DNA of 64,000 nt from Chitinophaga sp. GbtcB8. GTDB taxonomy: Bacteria; Bacteroidota; Bacteroidia; Chitinophagales; Chitinophagaceae. Position numbers and translations under genes: made by a program. Shown piece after piece: positions 8,863 to 18,159 of this stretch. The number at the start of each line of letters is the position of its first letter. The stretch's first letter is position 1. The stretch covers positions 1-64,000 of the forward strand of contig NZ_JAGXJN010000010.1 in the NCBI RefSeq assembly GCF_019091455.1. The letters are read 5' to 3'. The notes beneath the pieces are model-generated. The model saw only the letters and a program-made list of their open reading frames with translations, was not told where the DNA came from and made no database searches.

Positions 8863-8894
8863 TTGACTGCGCTGTTATGGCCGCTCTACCTTTG
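8863..8894 (+). promoter_or_regulatory. Bacteroidota-type promoter for the FMN reductase / MFS pair
   Basis: TTG at 8863-8865 is followed after 21 nt by TACCTTTG at 8887-8894, matching the -33 / -7 (TAnnTTTG) consensus. The ATG of the reductase lies 21 nt further on. Confidence 0.65.
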
Positions 8895-8915
8895 CAGCAT
8901 ATAAAACATTATAAA

Positions 8916-9482
8916 ATGGAAGTATCAATCTTACTGGGAAGCATCAGAGAGGAAAGAAAAAGCCACCGCCTGGCTTACTATCTTAAAGATCAAATGATAG
9001 CAAAGGGAGTAAGCGTTAACCTGATAGACCTGAAGAATTATTCACTCCCAGTCTTCGGATCAGTAATTTCAAACGAAGAAAAAAAACGAGTTGAGGAGAT
9101 CAGCACCTTCTTAAAAAGCGCACAGGCCGTGGTGATCGTAACACCCGAATACCTCAGCAACATTCCTGCGGCATTGAAAAACGCATTGGAATATTGCGGA
9201 TTAAATTTGATAAGTAAGGTAACGGGTATTGCATCGGCTTCAGCATCGAAGTTCGGGGGATTGCACGCTTCCAGCAACATGCAGATCACCTTGCTGAACC
9301 TGGGCGCTTATCCGGCGCCAAGGCGGCTACTGGTGCCTGAGATCCATTTCGCATTCAACCAGGACAATGAACCCGTGCAAAATGAGATGAAGGAACAGGT
9401 AGAGCGGTTTATCAGTGAGCTGTTGTCTTACGCAGATCTGCTTGAAAATAAGGTTGCTAAAAGCAGTAACATTTCTTCATAA
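8916..9482 (+). CDS. NADPH-dependent FMN reductase
   Basis: A 188-residue flavodoxin-fold protein of the NADPH-dependent FMN reductase family (SsuE/azoreductase type). The phosphate-binding opening SILLGSIREERKSHRLA matches the GSxRxxS pattern. VVIVTPEYLSNIPAALKNAL gives the second conserved block, containing PEYxxxxPxxLKNAxD. It transfers electrons from NADPH to FMN or to quinone or azo substrates. The start at 8916 was taken because it follows a well-placed promoter and gives the family N-terminus. An MFS exporter follows after 19 bp, so the two are probably cotranscribed. Confidence 0.88.
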   Translation: MEVSILLGSIREERKSHRLAYYLKDQMIAKGVSVNLIDLKNYSLPVFGSVISNEEKKRVEEISTFLKSAQAVVIVTPEYLSNIPAALKNALEYCGLNLISKVTGIASASASKFGGLHASSNMQITLLNLGAYPAPRRLLVPEIHFAFNQDNEPVQNEMKEQVERFISELLSYADLLENKVAKSSNISS

Positions 9483-9501
9483 AGCCCCCTTTTTTCAGTA
9501 A

Positions 9502-10695
9502 ATGCAATTGCTAAGAATAAAAACAGCCAACCCTTTTCCTGTATTGCTTTTGGCTACGTTCATTGACCTGTTGGGTATCGGCATCTTACAACCTGTATTG
9601 CCATTTCTTGTAGCACAATACACACATAAACACATTGCATCTTATGTGGGTATCATAACTGCATTGTTTGCTTTCTGCGAATTTGTGGCAGCTCCTGCAC
9701 TGGGATTATTAAGCGACCGGTATGGAAGACGGCCGGTATTGCTGTTAAGTATGGCCGGATCGGTACTGGGTTATTTGTTGCTGGGCTGCGGCAAAACATT
9801 ATGGCTGCTGTTCCTGGGAAGGATCATCGACGGATTAACGGCAGGAAACATCAGTACTATTTTTGCTTATGTGGCAGATATTACTCCGCAGGAGCAAAGA
9901 GCAAAGCGTTACGGGATGATAGGCGGTGCAATTGGTCTGGGCTTTATCATAGGGCCTGCAATAGGCGGTTTTGCTGCCCGCTGGGGGCTGTCCGCGCCTA
10001 TGTATATAGCGGCTGCAATGTGCCTGTTTAACCTGGGCTGGGCCTGGTTTGCCCTGCCAGAAACCGTATCATTACAATCAGCGTATACCCGGTTCCGTTG
10101 GGCAGATGTTAATCCCCTGGTGGCGTTTAAAGGTATCCGGTCAAATGCAGGATTGCGGTCATTGCTGCTGGCGTCAGTATTTCATTTTATAGCATTTGCC
10201 CAGCTGCAGGGGAATATTACCGTATATTTTAAAGAGGAGCTATCGTGGAATGCTGCTCAAATGGGCATCATATTTTTGATAGTGGGCATTGGAGACCTTA
10301 TTACGCAAGGTTACCTGGTAGGTAAGCTGCATGATTTTTTTGATGAGCGAAAATTATCCGTGATCGGTATCAGCATTGCAGGTGTTATGTACCTGGTATT
10401 TGCTTCGTTCATGCGTTTTCATATTGCCCTGGAAGTGTATATCGCTTACCTGGTTTACGCTGTCGGCAAAGGATTGTTTGAGCCATCTATGAGTTCCCTG
10501 GTTTCCAGGACCGCTAGCGACAATGAGCAGGGAAAGGCCCAGGGAACTTATCAATCATTGCAATCATTAACCAGGGTTATCGGGCCTGTTACGGCTGCTT
10601 TTTTATATAACATTCATAAAGGCCTGCCTTATATTATTTGTGCGGTGCTAACGTTTGTTTCTGCAATACTTTTTTTGCGGTTAAGGAAAACGTAG
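9502..10695 (+). CDS. MFS drug/metabolite exporter (DHA1, TetA-like)
   Basis: An inner-membrane transporter of 397 residues with about 12 hydrophobic segments. The loop between segments 2 and 3 carries the MFS signature LLSDRYGRRPVLLLS (GxLaDrxGrrP). The N-terminus LLATFIDLLGIGILQPVLPF and the motif IGGAIGLGFIIGPAIGG in segment 5 (the antiporter motif C position) point to a proton-coupled drug:H+ antiporter of the TetA/Bcr type. The substrate is unknown. Cotranscription with a flavin reductase fits a detoxification pair. Confidence 0.88.
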   Translation: MQLLRIKTANPFPVLLLATFIDLLGIGILQPVLPFLVAQYTHKHIASYVGIITALFAFCEFVAAPALGLLSDRYGRRPVLLLSMAGSVLGYLLLGCGKTLWLLFLGRIIDGLTAGNISTIFAYVADITPQEQRAKRYGMIGGAIGLGFIIGPAIGGFAARWGLSAPMYIAAAMCLFNLGWAWFALPETVSLQSAYTRFRWADVNPLVAFKGIRSNAGLRSLLLASVFHFIAFAQLQGNITVYFKEELSWNAAQMGIIFLIVGIGDLITQGYLVGKLHDFFDERKLSVIGISIAGVMYLVFASFMRFHIALEVYIAYLVYAVGKGLFEPSMSSLVSRTASDNEQGKAQGTYQSLQSLTRVIGPVTAAFLYNIHKGLPYIICAVLTFVSAILFLRLRKT

Positions 10696-10742
10696 CGGCT
10701 CTTGTGTTTATTGTTGGTGGCAGGTTGAAATAAATTTATATT

Positions 10743-12488
10743 TTACCCTTTATCCATAGCAATAACCTTATTTAATTCTTCTACCATGGCGGGCCGGCGG
10801 GGATACTTCTGGTTTAGATTTCTTGCAATAGCAATGATCTTTTCTTTTCCTTCAGGAATACTTTTTATTATTGTTTTCATTTTACCAGCTAAATTGGTGT
10901 ATTCACCACGATTGCCCGCCGTATCTCCTTTACGCTCAAATGCAGGCAGGTATATTGCTAATAGCTCTAACGGATATTCTTTTACTAAATAATTGTGGTA
11001 TTGTAAGATCCTATCTAAATCAGCCTCTTTACTGATCAGTGCCAGCAGCCTGTCCCAATATTTCTCTTCAACATAAATAGGTGCAAGTGAATCAAGCAAA
11101 AGAAGATCAGGCGAATACCATACTTTACCTTTGTTTTTTTGGTATTGTTTGTCTATCTGATTTATTTTTTCTTCAATGTACTTTTCTATCACCTCTTTCC
11201 ATTCAGGAGTTGTAAATGTTTTTCTCCATTGAATGTAGTAATCCCGGTTAAACCACCGGTCAAAAGCAAAATACTTTGTATAATGTCTTATTGTTTCCTT
11301 ATCCTCTTCTAAAACAGCAATACGCAGTAATTCTTTTTCCCACTCCGAAACAACGCCTGGATGGCCTTTTTGCTTAGCAATTTTGATCCCTTCTGCTATT
11401 AGTTTTTTTGCCAGGGGGAAATCTTTTTTATCAATGGCGCTATCCACTTCTCCCTGCCTGATTTCTACGATATCCAGATTTTGCTGAACAAGTGTAGCTA
11501 TTTCATTCGCTTTTCCAATTGCCTTCAAAAATCCGATCTTCAATACCAGGAAGGCATTTTTTTTATACGCATGTTCCTCTGCCGAAAGCTTTGTTAGCCG
11601 GGCATCAAGGTAATTGAGAAACGTTTCTTCTTTATTCAGCTGTATGGCAAGACGTTGATAAATATTTATCATCTCATATCCAAAGTCGCCATAATCAAAA
11701 TAGATCTGATTGCCTAGCTCTGTGTGTATAAAAACAAATATCTGTTCCTTTAATGCTATTGCGGCGCCTTTGGCTTCTGCGGCATTTTCTATCAGTTGTA
11801 TTACCCTGCTAATGATATCTCCAATGCTTCCAGTGGAATCATCGCTGTAAGCAACAAGCTCAATCACTTCTTTTAAAGCTGCCCGCGCTAATATAAAGGC
11901 ATCTCTGAAGTTGTGTTTAAGGATAAGGTCATCGCCTCTGTCCAGCAATTTATTAATCTCGTTTGCCAGGCTGTAGGCAGCCCGGTAATCAATATAACCC
12001 TGGGTTGTATTTTTCCGGATAATGCTTTTAATCAGGTCAGTGTGTTTTTTTCCGGTATCAATACGGCTGTCTTTATGAGCGAACCATAGCTCAAATACAG
12101 ACCTGAAATTTTTATCTTTAGCAGCATGTGCCAGCATAAATTCCTGGTATTCTTCCAGGCTTATTTTTTGCAATAATGTTTTAAAATCGGGTTTTCCCGG
12201 CTGCTTTGTCTTCGTGTTTGTTAATGCTTCTTTTAGCCGGAAAAGTACAGCCGCAATATGTTTGCATGTGCCCCCATCATAAGGGCAGTCACAGGAGTGG
12301 TCTTCTATTTTATTCTTATTAATAAATTTTATTTCTACGGTGTATGTTGCGGAGCCCATTACTTTTGCCTGCCAGATATTCTTGCCTGTTTCTTCCAAAT
12401 CAGTAACAGCGCCATCTTCATAGTACTGTTTTCCCCGCTTTAAAATGGTTTCGTTTAGCTGGATCTCAAAATTTTTCAATGTAAGCAT
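10743..12488 (-). CDS. SWIM zinc-finger protein
   Basis: At 581 residues, its SWIM motif is CDCPYDGGTCKH (Cys66, Cys68, Cys75, His77; CxCxnCxH), followed by the usual helix IAAVLFRLKEAL. The remaining 480 residues are helical and rich in Lys and Glu, like a TPR/HEAT-type solenoid. Standalone SWIM proteins of this kind are widespread in bacteria, and some sit near SNF2 helicases, but none is here. A role in nucleic-acid or protein binding is inferred from the family. The two flanking genes give no clue. Confidence 0.8.
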   Translation of the reverse strand: MLTLKNFEIQLNETILKRGKQYYEDGAVTDLEETGKNIWQAKVMGSATYTVEIKFINKNKIEDHSCDCPYDGGTCKHIAAVLFRLKEALTNTKTKQPGKPDFKTLLQKISLEEYQEFMLAHAAKDKNFRSVFELWFAHKDSRIDTGKKHTDLIKSIIRKNTTQGYIDYRAAYSLANEINKLLDRGDDLILKHNFRDAFILARAALKEVIELVAYSDDSTGSIGDIISRVIQLIENAAEAKGAAIALKEQIFVFIHTELGNQIYFDYGDFGYEMINIYQRLAIQLNKEETFLNYLDARLTKLSAEEHAYKKNAFLVLKIGFLKAIGKANEIATLVQQNLDIVEIRQGEVDSAIDKKDFPLAKKLIAEGIKIAKQKGHPGVVSEWEKELLRIAVLEEDKETIRHYTKYFAFDRWFNRDYYIQWRKTFTTPEWKEVIEKYIEEKINQIDKQYQKNKGKVWYSPDLLLLDSLAPIYVEEKYWDRLLALISKEADLDRILQYHNYLVKEYPLELLAIYLPAFERKGDTAGNRGEYTNLAGKMKTIIKSIPEGKEKIIAIARNLNQKYPRRPAMVEELNKVIAMDKG

Positions 12489-12597
12489 AGGTAAATTCTA
12501 ACTTTAGAAAAACATCTAACTTATTACTTAAATATTTTCTTCAATTGGAAGGTGAGGCCGAATATACTTAAATTTCGTGTCGCGTATAATTAGTTAG

Positions 12598-12864
12598 CAT
12601 ACCAGCCTTTCCAACAATGTTACGGTAACGAGCACTACATCGCCCAACAGGACGATAACTATCCGTAACAATTTCAACTTTACTATTTATGTTGGGCTGT
12701 ACAGTTTCACCACCGGCGTGGTGCTTTACGGTGCGCAGGCATTGGGCTCCGGGGCGCAAATGTCCTTTTCATCACTGCCTGCCGGCAAATATGGTGTGTT
12801 GCTGAACAAGTTTGATCCCTTCTCCGGAACATCCGCCTTTACCTGTACAATAAATCTTCCGTAA
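12598..12864 (+). pseudogene. C-terminal remnant of an unidentified protein gene
   Basis: The stretch between the SWIM gene and the nucleotidyltransferase (about 490 bp) contains 88 sense codons with protein-like composition, opening after a TAG and ending at TAA 12862-12864. It includes NNVTVTSTTSPNRTITIRN and a tail LLNKFDPFSGTSAFTCTINL. No start codon or ribosome site lies upstream in the frame, and I see no continuation in the other forward frames. It looks like the beta-rich C-terminus of a secreted protein left after a deletion. The original family is not recognised. Confidence 0.5.
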
Positions 12865-12978
12865 ATGCCCGTATACCGTTGTAAGCCCCGGGGCAGATCC
12901 GGTGACCTATATGATCAGTAACCTTTGAGGCAACCCCCAAGCTCCACCTTTCGTATTCTTTACAACCGTTTCCTATAT

Positions 12979-13896
12979 ATGGCACAACTTCGAGAGAGCA
13001 TACTTAAGGTGGTGGCTTATTTTGACCTGTTTAACTACCCGGTTACACTGGAAGAGATCCGCCATTTCCTGGACCAGCCGGTTCATGGAGATGATTTGCC
13101 AGCAGCCCTGGAATCCTTACTGGATAAGCAATTACTGTGGCAACATGGCCATTATTATAGCTGTAAGAACGATCCGCAATTAGTTGACCGGAGAAAGCAG
13201 GGCAACCAGATGGCTGTGAAACAATTGAAAAAAGCCATGCGGGTAGCGCGGGTATTGTCATGGTTCCCGTATGTGCGGGGAGTAGGTATTTCAGGGTCTT
13301 TGTCCAAGAACTTTGCCTATAAAGGATCTGACCTGGATTTTTTTATCATTACAGCCGCTAACCGGTTGTGGATCGCCAGGACCTTCTTATTATTATTTGC
13401 AAAAGTGACTACTGTACTGTTTTTCCAGCGCTTATGCTGTTTGAATTATTATGTAGATGAGGACGCATTGTTAGTAGAGGAGGAAAATATCTTTACGGCA
13501 ATTGAGGTGGTTACATTATTGCCGGCCCGCGGTAAACGTAGTTTTGAACGTTTCTTTTCGTCCAACAGGTGGGTATATAAGTATTTGCCAAACAGCAGCT
13601 TCAGAACGCCTGCAAAAGAGCTATCTAAGGGGATCGTTAAACAAGGTATTGAGTGGATGTTAAATAACAAGCTGGGTAACGGCCTGGATACCTGGCTAAT
13701 GGAACGTTTTAGCAGTCACTGGCAGGAACAATTAAAGCTGAACCGGTTAACACCCACTGGTATTCCCAAAGGCGCCGTAGTAGCAAAGAAACATCTCTGT
13801 AAACCGGTAGCCCATCACTTCCAGCAAAAGATCCTTTCCCGTTACCAGGAAAATGTAAACACCATCAAGGCAAAGTATACGTTAGTAATGGACTGA
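12979..13896 (+). CDS. Nucleotidyltransferase-domain protein
   Basis: A 305-residue soluble protein. The N-terminal about 75 residues look like a winged helix (ILKVVAYFDLFNYPVTLEEI). The nucleotidyltransferase core follows with GISGSLSKNFAYKGSDLDFF, which matches GSxSxxxxxxxSDxD with two metal-binding Asp. The rest is helical. The family includes MNT/kanamycin-nucleotidyltransferase-like enzymes that add NMP groups to small molecules or proteins; the substrate is unknown. Eighteen upstream codons are also open, but MAQLRESILK is the natural start. It converges with a methyltransferase (5 bp between stops) and opens a biosynthetic-looking island. Confidence 0.8.
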   Translation: MAQLRESILKVVAYFDLFNYPVTLEEIRHFLDQPVHGDDLPAALESLLDKQLLWQHGHYYSCKNDPQLVDRRKQGNQMAVKQLKKAMRVARVLSWFPYVRGVGISGSLSKNFAYKGSDLDFFIITAANRLWIARTFLLLFAKVTTVLFFQRLCCLNYYVDEDALLVEEENIFTAIEVVTLLPARGKRSFERFFSSNRWVYKYLPNSSFRTPAKELSKGIVKQGIEWMLNNKLGNGLDTWLMERFSSHWQEQLKLNRLTPTGIPKGAVVAKKHLCKPVAHHFQQKILSRYQENVNTIKAKYTLVMD

Positions 13897-13901
13897 TCAG
13901 C

Positions 13902-14702
13902 CTACTTCTTCCTCAATGTAATAATGTAATAATCCCCTATATACTTCCAGGGCCACCGGCTTTTGAACCGGTTCTCCAGCCTCATTAAAAAGCGGTAAAG
14001 CCGGGGCAGCTTATCCGGGAAGCGTTCCAGGTAAGAAGGCGGCACAATACTGCACAAACCTTCTATACTCAGTACTTCGTAATCCTCCTTCAGCGTGCTG
14101 GTAATAAAGGAAGGTTTGTAATACCAGCAGGTGAAGGGTACGCCTTCTACATAAGCGGTTACGCCATTCTTACTGTTAAATCTTCTGAAAGCTGTTTTGA
14201 AATGGCCGCGCAGCGCCAGTAGGGTTTCCCACAGGCAAAAGGGTGGCAGTATAACCAGGGTTATCTGCCCTTTGGGTTTCAGTAAAGGCCCCAAGGAATG
14301 CAGCACCTGATCCAGCTGCCCGGTACAATTTAACCCGGCAAAGTTGGAGAATATAAGATCATAAGGGCCTTTATGCTGTAAGGCCGGCAAGGCGTTGAAG
14401 GAACATTTTTCAACAGATACCTGATCATTTAACTGGTGCGCCTTTACTTTTGCTGCCAGTTTTTCCAGCATGCCTTCGGCCAGGTCAGTGGCATGCACAT
14501 GGTGGCCGGCTGCTGCAAAGTACACTGTATCTTCCCCGGTGCCTGCATTTAGTTCCAGGATGTGGCTGCCCGGCGCGAGGAAACGCTCCACCTGCGCACG
14601 TACACGTGCCCGTTTATATTGGATGATCTTATTAGGAGTATAAATGGCGTCAAATATAGCCGACTGCTTGCTAAAGGCAGCTGCTGCCTGTTGCTCATCC
14701 AT
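13902..14702 (-). CDS. Class I SAM-dependent methyltransferase
   Basis: At 266 residues it has the Rossmann methyltransferase motifs in order: motif I ILELNAGTGEDTVYFA (E-x-GxGxG variant with NAGTG), motif II VHATDLAEGML with the ribose-binding Asp, and motif IV DLIFSNFAGLNC. The acceptor is unknown. It is the last gene of a three-gene reverse operon after the B12-binding radical SAM protein and a second methyltransferase. An alternative ATG at 14726 would add eight residues. Confidence 0.85.
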   Translation of the reverse strand: MDEQQAAAAFSKQSAIFDAIYTPNKIIQYKRARVRAQVERFLAPGSHILELNAGTGEDTVYFAAAGHHVHATDLAEGMLEKLAAKVKAHQLNDQVSVEKCSFNALPALQHKGPYDLIFSNFAGLNCTGQLDQVLHSLGPLLKPKGQITLVILPPFCLWETLLALRGHFKTAFRRFNSKNGVTAYVEGVPFTCWYYKPSFITSTLKEDYEVLSIEGLCSIVPPSYLERFPDKLPRLYRFLMRLENRFKSRWPWKYIGDYYIITLRKK

Positions 14703-14735
14703 TGTATGTTGCTCGCCCTGTACCATGCCAGGTAA

Positions 14736-16211
14736 TTATTTTTTTGAAGAAGAAGGTTTTTCCAGGGTATGCAGCTTGCGTTTGGCAATAAAGGCCGCCG
14801 GTATATAATAGGCCGCTGAAAGAGCTTTCCGTAAAGTTTTTTTAGTAGCCTTACCCGGGTGGGTGAACAGATGTTTGATGTTGGCAAAAGCCAGGTGTTT
14901 AAGATAGCTTTTATGCGTATACCTATACAATTGTTTGTAATAGGCAGGCTGATAAGTGTTCTCAAACATCAGCGCCAGTTCATCAGAGTCTGTCCAGTTG
15001 GTTTTTTCTTTCAGGTCTGCTTTTACTTTATCGTAAAATACAGTACCCGGTAATGGATAGGATACGGAAATGCCTATGCTGGAAGGCAGCAGCTCATTGA
15101 TCATGTCAATGGTCTTATTAATATCCTCCTTGGTTTCGCCCAGGTAACCGAATTGTATAAAAAAGGAAGGTTTAATACCGTGCTCCTTTAATAAATGGGT
15201 GGCTTTATGGATCTGCTCAATGGTAGTGCCTTTGTCCATAGCATCCAATATCTTCTGGGAGCCGCTTTCAGCGCCCATCCAGATGTTTTCGCACCCGGCG
15301 CGGGCCAGCGCTTTTACATAATTATCCTGCACCAGCAGGTCGGCGCGGGATTGGATCTTGAACCTGAAAGAGAGCTGCTCTTTTTCTACGAGGTCTGCAA
15401 ACTCATTAACCCAACCCGGTTTCAGGCCAAAAATATCATCACAGAACCAGATGTGGTCAAAGTTGAATTGCTTAAGCAGGTATTTTATTTCATTCACTAC
15501 ATGCTGTGGGGAGCGGGAGTTGTAACGGTTGCCATATATGGGCTTTGCGCACCAGTTACATTTAAAAGGGCAGCCGCGGGTAGTGCCCATGTTTATGGAA
15601 AAGTAACCCGCATGTTTTTGCCATGAGTGGCGGTAAGGCTCCATATCCACCAGGACCCAGGCCGGCATGGGCAGGGCATCCAGGTCACGCATTACGCTGC
15701 GGCCGTGCGTTTTAACCACATGGCCGTTTTGTTTGTAGGCCAGGCCCATAATACCGGAAACATCTGTTGCATTATTATCAATAGCTGTTACAAGCTCCAG
15801 CAGGGTCATTTCTGCTTCACCTATCAGGATGAAATCAGCGCCTTCATCCAGGTATTGCTCATAATGGTCTGTGGAGTCGGAGCTGGAAACAATAACCGTA
15901 CAACCTCTTTCCTTTGCCAGTTTGGCCATGCGGAAAGCGGCTTCCCGCATGTTGGTAAGGCACACTTTGGTGAGGTAGTTGAACCCATCGTCATAGATCA
16001 CAAAATAGTCAGGCTGGTGGGCTACTATCCTGGGCAATACTTCATCCGGGTTGCTTACGAACATGGTATCAAACAGGGATACTTCATACCCTTTTTCCCG
16101 CATTAATGCCGCTGCATGCATGGTACCCAGGGGTGCATACGGCTGCCCCATTGACCATTGTTTAGGATCAAAACGCATAAAGTACGAGTGGGAAAAAAGT
16201 ATACGGCTCAT
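14736..16211 (-). CDS. B12-binding-domain radical SAM enzyme
   Basis: At 491 residues, residues about 1-150 form a cobalamin-binding-like Rossmann domain (PLGTMHAAALMREKGYEVS, ADFILIGEAEMTLLEL) and about 205-420 the radical SAM barrel. The cluster-binding cysteines are Cys214, Cys218 and Cys221 (GCPFKCNWC, the CxxxCxxC pattern). Family members use 5'-deoxyadenosyl radicals, often for methylation of unactivated carbon, ring formation or other steps in lipid and natural-product synthesis. The canonical DxHxxG loop of B12 is not obvious, so the domain may not hold cobalamin. It lies between two methyltransferases in one operon (gaps of 11 and about 33 bp). The substrate is unknown. Confidence 0.9.
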   Translation of the reverse strand: MSRILFSHSYFMRFDPKQWSMGQPYAPLGTMHAAALMREKGYEVSLFDTMFVSNPDEVLPRIVAHQPDYFVIYDDGFNYLTKVCLTNMREAAFRMAKLAKERGCTVIVSSSDSTDHYEQYLDEGADFILIGEAEMTLLELVTAIDNNATDVSGIMGLAYKQNGHVVKTHGRSVMRDLDALPMPAWVLVDMEPYRHSWQKHAGYFSINMGTTRGCPFKCNWCAKPIYGNRYNSRSPQHVVNEIKYLLKQFNFDHIWFCDDIFGLKPGWVNEFADLVEKEQLSFRFKIQSRADLLVQDNYVKALARAGCENIWMGAESGSQKILDAMDKGTTIEQIHKATHLLKEHGIKPSFFIQFGYLGETKEDINKTIDMINELLPSSIGISVSYPLPGTVFYDKVKADLKEKTNWTDSDELALMFENTYQPAYYKQLYRYTHKSYLKHLAFANIKHLFTHPGKATKKTLRKALSAAYYIPAAFIAKRKLHTLEKPSSSKK

Positions 16212-16222
16212 GCAGTCATTGT

Positions 16223-16885
16223 TTAATTGCGCTCAATCTTAAAAATGTAGATCTCCTCCATCAGGTTCTGCATGGAGTGCACACGGTTTAACCGGCAGCC
16301 ATTCTTAATGGCCAGGTTACGGATCATAGTCTCATCACAGCCATCGCTCAGCGTCATTAACACGGTGGATTGACCATGCATATAATCCGGCAGGGAATGG
16401 AACAGGCGGTCAAAATACTCCCCATTTTCCCCGCAGTACCAGGCATGTTCCGCAAAGGTTTGTGGCTGCTTTTTATAATAAGGCGGGTTAATGGCAATAA
16501 TATCAAAGGTACGGGAAGGAATCTGCTCAAACAGGTCGGAGTGGATCACTTCCATTTTCACATGATTGGCGCGCCCGTTCTTTTCCAGGTATTCAACAGC
16601 AACAGGATTAATATCCGTGGCCAATACATTAGACCCTTTGCCGGCCACAAAGATGGAAATAAGGCCGCTGCCGGCGCCCAGCTCCAGGAAAGAGCTTTGC
16701 TGCAGGGGCAGGCCGCTGATGTAACGCAGTAAATACTTGGTGCTGAAAAAGAAGGCCGGGTGAAATACCTCCGGCGGAATTAAAAGCTGTACCCCTTTAA
16801 AGGTATACTTCCTTGTTTTAGAGAGGTACCGGACCAGTAAAGGCTTATAAAAGCGGGTGACCAGGTATTTTACAACGCGTCTCAT
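16223..16885 (-). CDS. HemK/PrmC-like methyltransferase
   Basis: A 220-residue class I methyltransferase with motif I FLELGAGSGLISIFVA, ribose-binding DINPVAVEYLE and the active-site motif IAINPPYYKKQP (NPPY). NPPY is typical of enzymes that methylate amide or amino nitrogen, such as PrmC (release-factor Gln) or N6-adenine methyltransferases. It is shorter than PrmC and lacks its N-terminal helical domain, so a different acceptor is likely. It is the first gene of the radical SAM operon and diverges from a glycosyltransferase. Confidence 0.85.
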   Translation of the reverse strand: MRRVVKYLVTRFYKPLLVRYLSKTRKYTFKGVQLLIPPEVFHPAFFFSTKYLLRYISGLPLQQSSFLELGAGSGLISIFVAGKGSNVLATDINPVAVEYLEKNGRANHVKMEVIHSDLFEQIPSRTFDIIAINPPYYKKQPQTFAEHAWYCGENGEYFDRLFHSLPDYMHGQSTVLMTLSDGCDETMIRNLAIKNGCRLNRVHSMQNLMEEIYIFKIERN

Positions 16886-16923
16886 GTATATGTACTGGGT
16901 TGATGATAGTTTTTGCTTATCCG

Positions 16924-16948
16924 TAACTTATTTTAATGACATAAGTTA
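16924..16948. promoter_or_regulatory. Inverted repeat in a divergent promoter region
   Basis: TAACTTAT and ATAAGTTA are perfect 8-bp arms separated by 9 nt. They lie in the 173-bp gap between the divergent radical SAM operon and the first glycosyltransferase. The size and place suit an operator for a dimeric regulator, though no regulator gene is adjacent. Confidence 0.4.
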
Positions 16949-17058
16949 GTTACAGTACGCAATACCGCCCTAAAAGGTTGCCTGGTATGAAAAAATTTGT
17001 CTTCGGAATTTAGCCTATCATTGCCCCATCTTTTTAACTTACCACCGGGCGGCTTTTT

Positions 17059-18159
17059 ATGAGGATCGTATTTGCAAGTTATGTTTGTTCTTCCGGTTTT
17101 AAAAATCCGGGGGAATGGCTGCAGCGCACTAATTTTTATACCGGCATACCCGAAGCCTTAAGCCGGGAAAATGAGGTCATTTCTATTGAACAGATTGACT
17201 ATGAAGGCCGTTACCAGCAAAACGGGGTAGACTACCAGTTTATGGATTTTGGGAAAAGAACCCTTCTTTTTCCCTGGCAGCAGCACCGCTATATCAAAGC
17301 CCTGCAGCCGGATGTAGTATTTGTGCACGGTTTACATTTTCCCTTGCAGGTAATTCAGCTGCGCCTGCAATTAGGCCGGCGGGTAAAGATCATTGCCCAG
17401 CACCATGCAGAAAGGCCGTCGCGGTGGCCCAAGCGTTACCTGCAGCAGCTGGCTGCTTCCTGTATTGATGCCTACCTGTTCACCTCACAGGCTATGGGTT
17501 TGGATTGGATGAAAAAGGCGCATATCCGCAGCACCGGTAAAATTCATGGGGTTATGGAAGGCTCTTCTGTTTTTTACCCGGTAGCGCAGTCCCTGGCAAG
17601 GGCAAAAACAGGCGTGCAGGGCGCAGCAGCTTTCCTGTGGGTAGGGCGGTTAAATGATAATAAAGATCCGCTGACAGTGGTGCGTGCCTTCCTGCAATTT
17701 ACCCGGCAGTATCCGGAGGCCCGCTTGTATATGATCTATCATACCCCGGAATTGCTGCCGGAAATTGAAAGCCTTTTGCAAAGTGAGGCAACTTATAAAG
17801 ACAAAATTGTTTTAGTAGGGAAGGTGCCGCATGACGACCTGCTGTATTGGTTTAACAGCGTGCCTTTTATTATTTCCGGATCACATTATGAGGGAAGTGG
17901 TATAGCGGTGTGTGAGGCTATGTCCTGCGGATGTATCCCCGTGCTTACAGATATCCTTTCTTTTCAGTTGCTCACTAATAACGGGCACTGTGGCGTATTA
18001 TACGCCCCGGGGAATGAGGCCGCGCTGCTGCAGGCCCTTTTGCAGGTTACCACGCTGGATGTAGCTGCGGAGCGCAGTAAAGTATTAGCGCAATTCCAGT
18101 CACAGCTTTCCTTTGAGGCTATTGCTAAAAAAATTCAGGAGGTCATTACCTCATTATAG
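17059..18159 (+). CDS. Glycosyltransferase family 4 (GT-B fold)
   Basis: At 366 residues, the C-terminal half has the GT4 hallmarks: AFLWVGRLNDNKDPLTVVRA for the nucleotide-sugar domain, and the donor-binding E-x7-E-type stretch SGSHYEGSGIAVCEAMSCGC. It transfers a sugar from a nucleotide donor to an unknown acceptor, probably at the inner face of the membrane. Its last 25 bp overlap the 3' end of a second GT4 gene on the opposite strand. It is part of the island with the radical SAM and methyltransferase genes. Confidence 0.88.
   Translation: MRIVFASYVCSSGFKNPGEWLQRTNFYTGIPEALSRENEVISIEQIDYEGRYQQNGVDYQFMDFGKRTLLFPWQQHRYIKALQPDVVFVHGLHFPLQVIQLRLQLGRRVKIIAQHHAERPSRWPKRYLQQLAASCIDAYLFTSQAMGLDWMKKAHIRSTGKIHGVMEGSSVFYPVAQSLARAKTGVQGAAAFLWVGRLNDNKDPLTVVRAFLQFTRQYPEARLYMIYHTPELLPEIESLLQSEATYKDKIVLVGKVPHDDLLYWFNSVPFIISGSHYEGSGIAVCEAMSCGCIPVLTDILSFQLLTNNGHCGVLYAPGNEAALLQALLQVTTLDVAAERSKVLAQFQSQLSFEAIAKKIQEVITSL

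Noticed and set aside
15195..16106. Forward frames of 143 and 159 codons opposite the radical SAM gene
   Set aside because: Antisense shadows of a gene with all its catalytic motifs intact.
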